Of a stretch of 64,000 bases of DNA, positions 36,987 to 44,828 are shown piece after piece. A program made the translations under genes and the position numbers. The notes beneath the pieces were generated by a model that saw only the letters and a list, made by a program, of their open reading frames with translations, did not search any database and was not told the origin of the DNA. Source of the DNA: Bacillota bacterium (lineage in GTDB: Bacteria; Bacillota; Clostridia; Lachnospirales; Lachnospiraceae); assembly GCA_023414875.1 (NCBI GenBank), contig JAEZMV010000015.1, positions 62,001 through 126,000 on the forward strand, read 5' to 3'. The stretch's first letter is position 1, and each line of letters starts with the position of its first letter.

Positions 36987-38018
36987 CTAAGTTTTCCTTT
37001 TAAATATATCGTCCAGCTGTGCCATTAGAGATTGCAATGTGCTGACGACCTTCTTGTAATCCATTCTCTTTGGTCCTATAATACCTACTTTACCGTAAAC
37101 ACCTTCTTCGATTTCGTAGGTTGCTGTTACCACGGAGCATTCCTTCATCGCATCAACCGGTGTCTCATCACCGATATATACCTGTATTCCTCTATTTTCC
37201 TCATCTTCCATTTTATCCTGAATGAAATCGGAAAGAGCCTTCTTTTCCTCCAGTGTATATAATAGGTTGCTTACATTTTCCTTATCACTGAGCTCCGGAT
37301 ATTTTAAGATATTCGTTGTTCCGGAAGTAAATATTTCAATATCGTCCTCCTCAGAAACCGCCTGCATGATTGCGTCCAGAATATCATTAACAATGGTTCG
37401 ATAATCACCTGCCTGTTCTTTCATTTGTGTGATCACCGGCAGATTTATTTCACCTAAGTCAAGCCCTTGCAGGAATGTGTTAATAATAATATTCAATTTT
37501 AATATGGTTTCTTTATTTAAGGATGCAGTTATTTTTATCATTTTATTCTTTACAATATTTCGTTCAAATACAATGACAGCCAGTAATTGATTTTCATCCA
37601 CTTCGGTTAACTGGATAAACTTTACCTTTTTCTTATATTGAGGAGTAGACACCATGGTAGTATACTGCGTGTTTACTGCTAATAGCTTTGCGACCTGTTG
37701 AAGAAGGCTTTCTAAGCGATCTGCTTTTTGTATCAGCAGTTCCCTCATATCCTCGACCTCCTGAACCTTATCTTCCAGAAGCATATCAACATATAACCGG
37801 TATCCTTTGTCTGAAGGGATACGTCCTGCCGAGGTATGTGGTTGAATAATATATCCCAACTCCTCTAAGTCAGCCATCTCGTTCCGGATCGTTGCAGAGC
37901 TCAAATTCAAGTCCGTAAACTTAGAAATCGTTCTTGAACCGACCGGTTCTCCCGTCTCTAGGTAATTTCGAATGATGGCCTGTAAAATCTTCAATTTTCT
38001 TTCATCCAATTGCATCAT
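36987..38018 (-). CDS. hrcA: Heat-inducible repressor HrcA
   Basis: 343 residues. A winged-helix N-terminus (LKILQAIIRNYLETGEPVGS, then LNLSSATIRNEMADLEELGY, the DNA-recognition helix) is followed by a GAF-like domain. It binds the CIRCE element found 61 bases upstream and so represses its own operon, hrcA-grpE-dnaK-dnaJ, until heat inactivates it or GroEL is busy. The ATG follows GAGGT. Confidence 0.98.
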   Translation of the reverse strand: MMQLDERKLKILQAIIRNYLETGEPVGSRTISKFTDLNLSSATIRNEMADLEELGYIIQPHTSAGRIPSDKGYRLYVDMLLEDKVQEVEDMRELLIQKADRLESLLQQVAKLLAVNTQYTTMVSTPQYKKKVKFIQLTEVDENQLLAVIVFERNIVKNKMIKITASLNKETILKLNIIINTFLQGLDLGEINLPVITQMKEQAGDYRTIVNDILDAIMQAVSEEDDIEIFTSGTTNILKYPELSDKENVSNLLYTLEEKKALSDFIQDKMEDEENRGIQVYIGDETPVDAMKECSVVTATYEIEEGVYGKVGIIGPKRMDYKKVVSTLQSLMAQLDDIFKRKT

Positions 38019-38078
38019 GATTTACCTCAATCATCTAAAATAGATGGACTTAATTGTTAATCGGTAAGTTTGGATTTG

Positions 38079-38105
38079 TTAGCACTCGTCTTGATAGAGT
38101 GCTAA
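38079..38105 (-). promoter_or_regulatory. CIRCE operator
   Basis: TTAGCACTC (38079-38087), nine bases, GAGTGCTAA (38097-38105): a perfect match to the HrcA-binding CIRCE consensus. It sits just downstream of the -10 box in front of hrcA. Confidence 0.98.
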
Positions 38106-38116
38106 TATCTATATAT

Positions 38117-38145
38117 AAAATATCACTATCATTTTCTTTTGTCAA
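38117..38145 (-). promoter_or_regulatory. Sigma-A promoter of the hrcA operon
   Basis: On the minus strand TTGACA (38145-38140), 17 bases, TATTTT (38122-38117), immediately upstream of CIRCE. This is the usual layout of HrcA-controlled genes. Confidence 0.82.
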
Positions 38146-38214
38146 GGCAATTTTGTAAATTTTTTTCCTTAAAATATGATTAAAATCAATGGATTAGCAA
38201 CACTACTCTATTCG

Positions 38215-39501
38215 TTAATTCAATAAGAATTCTGCTAATACAGTATTACTGACATCAATTCCAAAATCAGATAAATGTATCCTATCATCCTGAATTTCAA
38301 TCAATTGTTTCTTTTGCAGCTGTTCCAAGACAGTCGAAAATACATCTTCAAGCTCGATACCAAACCTTTGTAAAAACATCCTCTTACTGACACCGGCACA
38401 CATTCTGAGACCGAGAATCATAAATTCCTCCATCTTCTGTTCTTTTGTTAAGTATTCATAATTAAGTCTAATTCCAATCAGATCACGATTCATAGGTTTC
38501 ATCAACATATTATTATTCTGTTCCGTCTTAGTTTTTGAGCGATTATCTTTATATTGATTACACAGATCGATATATTGTATGATATCATCCATATTTGAAA
38601 ATCTTGCACCATTTATCAAGGATGATGCACCAAGGCCAATACCCAGGTAATCGGTTCCAATCCAATAAGAACAGTTATGGCGGCATTCATAAGTACCCTC
38701 ATTGCCATGCTTTTTTAAAGCATAATTTGATATTTCATACCTATAATATCCGAAGCGCCCCAATATTTCTTTGGTTTTATGATATATCAGCCGATCCGTT
38801 TCCTCCTCCGGTAACTCCTCATAACCCTTTGCTTCCTTATAATAGCGATCATAGAATTTAGTTCCTTCTTCAATAATTAAACTATATGCAGATATATGCT
38901 CCGGTTTTAATGCTATCACTTTATTTAAGGTACTTTCCCAAGCAGAAACAGTTTGACCGGGTAACGCCGACATTAAATCGATATTAATGTTATCAAACCC
39001 CAAGCTTCTTGCTAGTTGATAATTTTCTATAAACTGTTCATAGGTATGAATTCTTCCAAGTATCGATAAATCTTTATTATCCGCAGACTGAAGTCCAAAG
39101 CTTAGGCGGTTAATACCTGCTTCGCGGTAGATCAGAAGTTTTTCCTCATTGATGGTACCCGGATTAATCTCTATGGTTGCTTCCAGCTGCTCATGATCAA
39201 TCGTAAACACCCTACGAATAGCTTCCATAATCATTTTAATATAATGAGGTTTAACACAGGATGGGGTTCCTCCTCCAAAAAATACGGTCCTAACAATATA
39301 ATTACCTGTATTACCGGAGTAGCTATCAATTTCAGTCATCATTGCGTCAAAGTACGTATTTATGACCTCATCCGTTGCAGGCGCAGATAAGAAATCACAA
39401 TAATCGCATTTTTTAATGCAAAATGGGATATGAAGATAGATACCAATATCTTGCTTTTCATTATAAAGAAAATCGGTTAATTCAATGATTTTAGCTTTCA
39501 T
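38215..39501 (-). CDS. hemW: HemW-like radical SAM heme chaperone
   Basis: 428 residues. IYLHIPFCIKKCDYCDF supplies the radical-SAM cysteines Cys28, Cys32 and Cys35. FGGGTPSC, EINPGTINEEKLLIYREAGI and NRLSFGLQSADN follow the coproporphyrinogen oxidase-like fold. Only three cysteines are present before the Asp, not the extra Cys of true HemN, so heme delivery (HemW) is more likely than HemN activity. The ATG follows AAAGGGG. It lies between lepA and hrcA, the standard Firmicutes order. Confidence 0.93.
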   Translation of the reverse strand: MKAKIIELTDFLYNEKQDIGIYLHIPFCIKKCDYCDFLSAPATDEVINTYFDAMMTEIDSYSGNTGNYIVRTVFFGGGTPSCVKPHYIKMIMEAIRRVFTIDHEQLEATIEINPGTINEEKLLIYREAGINRLSFGLQSADNKDLSILGRIHTYEQFIENYQLARSLGFDNINIDLMSALPGQTVSAWESTLNKVIALKPEHISAYSLIIEEGTKFYDRYYKEAKGYEELPEEETDRLIYHKTKEILGRFGYYRYEISNYALKKHGNEGTYECRHNCSYWIGTDYLGIGLGASSLINGARFSNMDDIIQYIDLCNQYKDNRSKTKTEQNNNMLMKPMNRDLIGIRLNYEYLTKEQKMEEFMILGLRMCAGVSKRMFLQRFGIELEDVFSTVLEQLQKKQLIEIQDDRIHLSDFGIDVSNTVLAEFLLN

Positions 39502-39559
39502 TATTACACCCCTTTAATTCAACACTTAAGGGAGTGTTTTTCAACACCCCCCTCTAAGT

Positions 39560-41371
39560 TTAATCTTCATCCAGTTTTAGTACGCTCATAAATGCTCTCT
39601 GCGGAATCTCTACATTTCCAACCTGGCGCATTCTCTTCTTACCTTCTTTTTGCTTCTCTAGTAGCTTCTTCTTACGGGTAATATCGCCACCATAACACTT
39701 GGCTAAGACATCTTTTCGCATAGCCTTTACAGTCTCTCTGGCAATGATTTTACTTCCGATTGCTGCTTGAATCGGAATCTCAAAAAGCTGACGTGGAATC
39801 TCATCTTTTAATCTTTCACACATTCTTCTGCCACGTTCATAAGCACTTTCTGCATGAACGATGAAGGTTAATGCATCAACCTCTTCCTTATTAATTAAGA
39901 TATCCAACTTTACAAGCTCTGACTGTACATATCCCTTTAACTCATAGTCAAAGGACGCATACCCCTTGGATCTGGATTTTAAAGCATCAAAGAAGTCATA
40001 TATAATTTCATTTAAAGGAAGTTCATATTTAAGAAGGGCTCTGGTTGTTTCCATATACTCCATTCCCAAATAAACACCACGGCGTTCCTGACAAAGTCCC
40101 ATGATTGATCCCACAAAATCGGTTGTAACCATAATTTCAGCGGATACCATAGGTTCTTCAAGAAAATCGATTTCAGACGGATCAGGAAGATTTGTGGGAT
40201 TGGTAATATCAATAACCTGTCCATCCGATTTATGAACCTTATAGATAACGCTGGGTGCTGTCGTAACCAAATCAAGGTTATATTCTCGTTCTAATCGTTC
40301 CTGTATAATCTCCAGATGAAGAAGTCCAAGGAAACCACAACGGAATCCAAAACCTAAAGCGATTGAGGTCTCCGGTTCAAATTGAAGGGAAGCATCATTT
40401 AGTTGAAGCTTTTCCAGAGCATCTCTAAGATCCGGATATTTAGCACCGTCCGCAGGGTACATTCCACAATAAACCATGGGATGAACCTTTTTATAGCCCG
40501 GCAACGGCTCTGCACAAGGGCGTTTGTTATCTGTAACAGTATCACCAACACGGGTATCCTTCACATTCTTTAAGCTTGTAGTAATATATCCAACCATACC
40601 GGCAGACAATTCCTCGGCAGGAATAAATTGTCCCGGTCCAAAAATTCCAAGTTCAACTACTTCAGCAGTTGCCCCCGTTGCCATCATACGTATTTCGGTA
40701 CCTTTTTTCACTTTACCTTCTTTAATTCTACAAAATACAATAACTCCTTTATAGGAATCATAGATTGAATCAAAAATCAATGCTTGCAGCGGCGCCTCTG
40801 GATCACCCTTTGGTGCAGGAATTTTTTCAACAATCTGCTCTAATACCTGTTCGACATTTAAACCCGTTTTCGCAGATATCAAGGGTGCGTCATGGGCTTC
40901 TAAACCAATCACATCTTCTATTTCAGCGATTACTCGTTCCGGGTCTGCACTAGGCAAATCTATTTTATTAATAACAGGCATGATATCAAGATTATGGTCC
41001 AAAGCCAAATAAACGTTGGCCAGGGTCTGTGCTTCAATTCCTTGTGCTGCATCAACAACAAGAATTGCGCCTTCACAGGCTGCTAAGCTTCTGGATACCT
41101 CGTAATTAAAATCCACGTGACCCGGTGTATCAATCAGATTAAAGATATACTCTTCTCCATTCTTAGCACGATAAACGGTACGTACCGTCTGCGCCTTAAT
41201 TGTAATACCTCTTTCTCTTTCTAAATCCATATTATCCAGTACCTGAGATTGCATTTCACGATTGGTTAATAACCCTGTCATCTCTATGATACGGTCTGCC
41301 AGGGTTGATTTACCATGATCTATATGGGCAATGATGCAAAAATTTCTTATTTTACTCTGGTCTAAGGCCAT
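39560..41371 (-). CDS. lepA: Elongation factor 4 (LepA)
   Basis: 603 residues, complete. G1 AHIDHGKSTLADRI, G2 RGITIKAQT, G3 DTPGHVDF and G4 NKIDLP are intact. The EF4-specific C-terminal domain carries YGGDITRKKKLLEKQKEGKKRM. It is a ribosomal GTPase that back-translocates or aids ribosome assembly. AGGAGG precedes the ATG; hemW follows after 58 bases. Confidence 0.98.
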   Translation of the reverse strand: MALDQSKIRNFCIIAHIDHGKSTLADRIIEMTGLLTNREMQSQVLDNMDLERERGITIKAQTVRTVYRAKNGEEYIFNLIDTPGHVDFNYEVSRSLAACEGAILVVDAAQGIEAQTLANVYLALDHNLDIMPVINKIDLPSADPERVIAEIEDVIGLEAHDAPLISAKTGLNVEQVLEQIVEKIPAPKGDPEAPLQALIFDSIYDSYKGVIVFCRIKEGKVKKGTEIRMMATGATAEVVELGIFGPGQFIPAEELSAGMVGYITTSLKNVKDTRVGDTVTDNKRPCAEPLPGYKKVHPMVYCGMYPADGAKYPDLRDALEKLQLNDASLQFEPETSIALGFGFRCGFLGLLHLEIIQERLEREYNLDLVTTAPSVIYKVHKSDGQVIDITNPTNLPDPSEIDFLEEPMVSAEIMVTTDFVGSIMGLCQERRGVYLGMEYMETTRALLKYELPLNEIIYDFFDALKSRSKGYASFDYELKGYVQSELVKLDILINKEEVDALTFIVHAESAYERGRRMCERLKDEIPRQLFEIPIQAAIGSKIIARETVKAMRKDVLAKCYGGDITRKKKLLEKQKEGKKRMRQVGNVEIPQRAFMSVLKLDED

Positions 41372-41498
41372 CTTGTTCCTCCTGCGTATAATTACTTATT
41401 ATAAAACGCTCGCGTACAGTATAACACAACCAAAACATGGTGGCAAGAAAATGCGTTGTTATGTTGTTTGAATCATGTATGATTATGACCGGATGCAA

Positions 41499-43073
41499 CT
41501 ATTTACCTTTTAATACAGAATCGAGAATTTCAGCAAACGGTATCATTGTATTTTTGGCTGATTCAACTGTATTTTCATCGGTTCCCAGCTCAATCAAAAT
41601 GGATTTAGGCCGAAAATGTAGGTTATAACGGTAACATTTTAAATAATTTTTTATAAACAGCCCCGGGTACATTCCCTTAGATTTTAGTTGAAGCTGAAGG
41701 CTAAATGCGAGGTTATCCTGTAAATATGGATTTTCCAAATGTAGGATCGGACCGCTCTGATTTCTGCTAAGGCCATTAAACAACATGATTTGCGCTGTTT
41801 TTTCCCCATTAATAACAACCGATCTATCATTGCCATCATCTCTATGTATATCAATAATAACCTCAATTGTCGGATTTTCCTCTAATATCTTAGTTAAGCC
41901 TTCCTCCGCTTGATTATATGCTACATTCCGATCCTCTTTTCCATCTACAATATCATAAGGTGTTTTATCATGGATTACATTATATCCATACTCTTCCTTC
42001 AGTATTTTAGCTAAATAGTTTCCAACCCCAACAACAGTATCTGCTTCTTTGCCAGGTTCACTGTCAACGTAAGTCTCTCTGGAATGCGTATGATATATCA
42101 GTATCTGAGGAGCATCATTTTTTTGCTTAATCGTCATATCCTTCCCCAGCAGCTTCTCTGCATCAAAAAGCGTATCGGTTACCTTTGTTGATTTATCTAC
42201 AATATAAAAGTTTTTTACCAGAAATGAAATATCTGATAATTGTTCCATCGTATAATCAAAGGAAGCCTCCGGATTTAGGGTTTCGGCAGCTTCTCCATCC
42301 TCCGTCGAATTATTATCTTCAATTTCCTGAAAATATACATTACCTTTTAAAAATCCTACATCAAGCTGATCTGATGATATATCCTGATTGACGGTTTCTT
42401 CTCCAACCCTGACGAAGGAACTGCTTAATACAGCTCCATTGGTCAATATATATTCCGAAGTAAGGTAACCTTCTTTAATTTCATAAAAACCAATTCCCTC
42501 TTCAATATCATTATCTTGATCTGTAATATCGTTTTGATCAGCTTCCAACTGATTTATTATATTGATAGCATCCGTCTGGTCAACTGACTGGTCAATATCT
42601 GTCTGGTCAACTGACTGGTCAATATCCATCTGTTCAACTGACTGGTCAATATCTGTCTGTTCATCTGACAGCTCCTGATCTGTTTCCTCTTCCTGCGTTT
42701 GAACAGAACTTTTACCAAATTTAAATTCGAAATTATTCATAACGGAGGAATACTCCTGAGTATCCGCTATTGCAGTTGAATCGTTTTTTACAAACTTTCT
42801 TAAAGCGAAATCATCCGTAACGATGCTTAACAAAAAATCGCTGGTATCCTCCAAATCATTAGCTGTATAGCGAACTACACCGGAGCTCTCCTCCATTGCT
42901 TTACTGTATACTCTGGAACAAATAGCTTCCTGAAGGCTGCGATTAGCTTGACCAAAATCATCTGAAAATGATAAGGCGGCAAAGCGAATTAATAAATACA
43001 AAGAGATTACGATTATGCCGGACCAAAGTATCGGGTATATATTTGTTTTCAATTTGCTTCGCTTTTTTCTCAT
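41499..43073 (-). CDS. spoIIP: Stage II sporulation protein P (SpoIIP)
   Basis: 524 residues. One N-terminal transmembrane helix (about 13-33) leads into an extracytoplasmic region. The C-terminal amidase/endopeptidase domain has ILIYHTHSRETY and VIIDIHRDDG, the metal-binding histidines of SpoIIP, and SILIELGTDENTVESA near the end. It cleaves septal peptidoglycan during engulfment with SpoIID and SpoIIM. Between residues 141 and 167 lie three tandem nine-residue repeats (DIDQSVDQT type), an acidic linker peculiar to this copy. It is next to gpr, as is usual. Confidence 0.97.
   Translation of the reverse strand: MRKKRSKLKTNIYPILWSGIIVISLYLLIRFAALSFSDDFGQANRSLQEAICSRVYSKAMEESSGVVRYTANDLEDTSDFLLSIVTDDFALRKFVKNDSTAIADTQEYSSVMNNFEFKFGKSSVQTQEEETDQELSDEQTDIDQSVEQMDIDQSVDQTDIDQSVDQTDAINIINQLEADQNDITDQDNDIEEGIGFYEIKEGYLTSEYILTNGAVLSSSFVRVGEETVNQDISSDQLDVGFLKGNVYFQEIEDNNSTEDGEAAETLNPEASFDYTMEQLSDISFLVKNFYIVDKSTKVTDTLFDAEKLLGKDMTIKQKNDAPQILIYHTHSRETYVDSEPGKEADTVVGVGNYLAKILKEEYGYNVIHDKTPYDIVDGKEDRNVAYNQAEEGLTKILEENPTIEVIIDIHRDDGNDRSVVINGEKTAQIMLFNGLSRNQSGPILHLENPYLQDNLAFSLQLQLKSKGMYPGLFIKNYLKCYRYNLHFRPKSILIELGTDENTVESAKNTMIPFAEILDSVLKGK
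42573..42653. repeat. 27-base in-frame tandem repeat inside spoIIP
   Basis: Three consecutive units encode DIDQSVEQM, DIDQSVDQT and DIDQSVDQT. The codon copies are almost identical, implying recent slippage. The repeats lengthen the linker between membrane anchor and catalytic domain. Confidence 0.9.
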
Positions 43074-43169
43074 TGCTGCCTCCTTTGATATGGAATCAAA
43101 ATAATCCCTTATCTAATTCATTATATTCGGAAGGACTTTTTTTATTACCCTTAAGTAAAATCGACAACC

Positions 43170-44081
43170 TTATACAGCCCCTGCAAAACAGGAATTCAAA
43201 GCCTCTGAAACCGTATAACTGATTCTTTTCATTGATTCATCAATGTTTTTAGGAGTTACAAACATATTATCAATCTGCTGCTCCCTTACCTCAGATATAA
43301 ATTTATCGATATCTTCTTCATTAAAACCACTTTTCTCCATGTAGGAGGTTAACGTATCCGCTACTATCGTAGCAGCATCAACTACAGTCGGTACACCCAG
43401 AGCAATTACTTTCGTTCCTAAGCTTTCTTCATTCAGAGCCTTTCGGTTATTACCTATTCCGGAACCCGGACTTATCCCTGTATCTGTAAGTTGTATCGTA
43501 GTATTTAATCGACTTATGCTACGGGAAGCTAATGCATCTATTACTATTAAAAGCTTTGGTTTTGTTTCCTTAATAATTCCCTTGATAATCTCCACCGTCT
43601 CCATACCGGTCTGAGCCATAACCCCCGGTGAAATAGCACTTACATTACCAAGATGATGCTTATCTCTAAATTCATTTCCGTATTCCTTAATCAAATGTCT
43701 GGTTACGAACAAATTATCAACTACCTGCGGGCCCAAGGCATCCGGTGTTACTTCCCTATTACCAAGTCCTACCACCAGTATCTCTTCTCTTTTTAATTCA
43801 CCTGCAAGCATTCGTAAATTAGTTGCCACCACATCAGCCACTGGCTTATGATAATCTTCATCTGATTTATTAATTTCCGGAGCTTCAATCGTAATATAGG
43901 TACCAATTGGCTTTTGCATAGCCTTTGCACCTTTCTCATCTTTTATCTCTACGGTGGAAACTCGAATTTTATTTTTTTCATCATAGTTTTCCGTTAAAAT
44001 AACACCTTTTATTTCAACATTATCCTCAGGAAAACTCTCCCTAACCTCTAATGCTAAGTCCGTTCTTATTTTTCTCTCCAT
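43170..44081 (-). CDS. gpr: Germination protease GPR
   Basis: 303 residues. RTDLALEVRESF is the family start and precedes the zymogen cleavage region; VVGLGNREVTPDALGPQVVD and GVMAQTGMETVEIIKGI carry the aspartate cluster of GPR, and SPGSGIGNNRKALNEESLGT follows. It degrades small acid-soluble spore proteins on germination. The gene is normally forespore-expressed; no sigma-G promoter was assigned with certainty. The ATG follows GGAGG; it is divergent from rpsT. Confidence 0.97.
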   Translation of the reverse strand: MERKIRTDLALEVRESFPEDNVEIKGVILTENYDEKNKIRVSTVEIKDEKGAKAMQKPIGTYITIEAPEINKSDEDYHKPVADVVATNLRMLAGELKREEILVVGLGNREVTPDALGPQVVDNLFVTRHLIKEYGNEFRDKHHLGNVSAISPGVMAQTGMETVEIIKGIIKETKPKLLIVIDALASRSISRLNTTIQLTDTGISPGSGIGNNRKALNEESLGTKVIALGVPTVVDAATIVADTLTSYMEKSGFNEEDIDKFISEVREQQIDNMFVTPKNIDESMKRISYTVSEALNSCFAGAV

Positions 44082-44208
44082 TCTATGTTTCCTCCAAGTA
44101 TTTAAAAATATCTTTCATATTATATAAAATATCATTGATCATAGGATGCATCTCTATGCATGGCTTATATTTCTCCTTTATTTTCTGCAAACTTTTTCAA
44201 AATATGTA

Positions 44209-44237
44209 TTGACAGAATAAATCGTATCGACTACTAT
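44209..44237 (+). promoter_or_regulatory. Promoter of rpsT
   Basis: TTGACA (44209-44214), 17 bases, TACTAT (44232-44237). The -10 box is imperfect; a TATAAT five bases further would give a 22-base spacer and is less likely. Confidence 0.65.
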
Positions 44238-44384
44238 ATAATAGTATGTTTCCATTAGAGCGTCCGTGTCCGGATTTAATGAAACAAAGTATTTGAACAG
44301 CCAGCAATCAAGCTAACATCTCACTCTCAATTTGGTGTCCTTGGTACGATGGTTGAATTAATTTTATATTTGGAGGTGTACGAA

Positions 44385-44648
44385 TTGGCTAACATTAAAT
44401 CTGCTAAAAAAAGAATTTTAGTTAATGAAACTAAAGCTGCTAGAAATAAGCAAATCAAGTCCAAGGTTAAGACGATGATTAAAAAAGTTGAATCAGCAGT
44501 TGCAGCAGGCGACAAAGCTCTTGCTAAGACTAATTTAATTGAAGCTGTATCTGAGATTGATAAGGCTTGCTCAAAAGGTGTATATCACAAGAACACTGCA
44601 GCAAGACGCGTATCTCGTTTAACCAAGGCTATCAATAATATTGCATAA
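44385..44648 (+). CDS. rpsT: 30S ribosomal protein S20
   Basis: 87 residues starting at a TTG (44385) placed six bases after GGAGGTG; a start at the upstream ATG (44349) would add 12 non-conserved residues. The sequence MANIKSAKKRILVNETKAAR matches S20, and HKNTAARRVSRLTKAIN is the conserved C-terminus. It is a single-gene unit with its own promoter and terminator, divergent from gpr. Confidence 0.97.
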   Translation: MANIKSAKKRILVNETKAARNKQIKSKVKTMIKKVESAVAAGDKALAKTNLIEAVSEIDKACSKGVYHKNTAARRVSRLTKAINNIA

Positions 44649-44682
44649 TAGAATAATCATGCGCCCGCTGGGCGAACTAATG

Positions 44683-44711
44683 AAAGGCTGTCTTTGCAGA
44701 CAGCCTTTTTT
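44683..44711 (+). terminator. Intrinsic terminator of rpsT
   Basis: Perfect 11-base arms (AAAGGCTGTCT at 44683-44693 and its complement at 44698-44708), four-base loop, then a T-run. It is 35 bases past the stop. Confidence 0.95.
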
Positions 44712-44743
44712 ATGTTATTGGAAAGTTTGTCCTTTGATAAAGA

Positions 44744-44780
44744 AAGCCCGTTCAGAAATTATTTGTTCCTGAACGGGCTT
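44744..44780 (-). terminator. Terminator of the YcdB/SLH-type gene
   Basis: Perfect 12-base arms AAGCCCGTTCAG (44744-44755) and its complement (44769-44780). On the minus strand the hairpin is followed by TTTCTTT. Confidence 0.85.
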
Positions 44781-44823
44781 CTAATCTTCTAGGCTTCTAA
44801 TCTTCTAGGCTTCTAATCTTCTT
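44776..44823. repeat. Three tandem copies of a 16-base unit
   Basis: GGCTTCTAATCTTCTA is present at 44776-44791 and 44792-44807, with a last copy differing at its final base. It overlaps the outer edge of the terminator and ends six bases from the stop of the neighbouring gene. Confidence 0.88.
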
Positions 44824-44828
44824 GACTC

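Noticed and set aside
39520..39559. Hairpin between lepA and hemW as a terminator
   Set aside because: The GTGTT/AACAC stem is short with mismatched G/C runs and no T-tract, and the genes appear to be co-transcribed.
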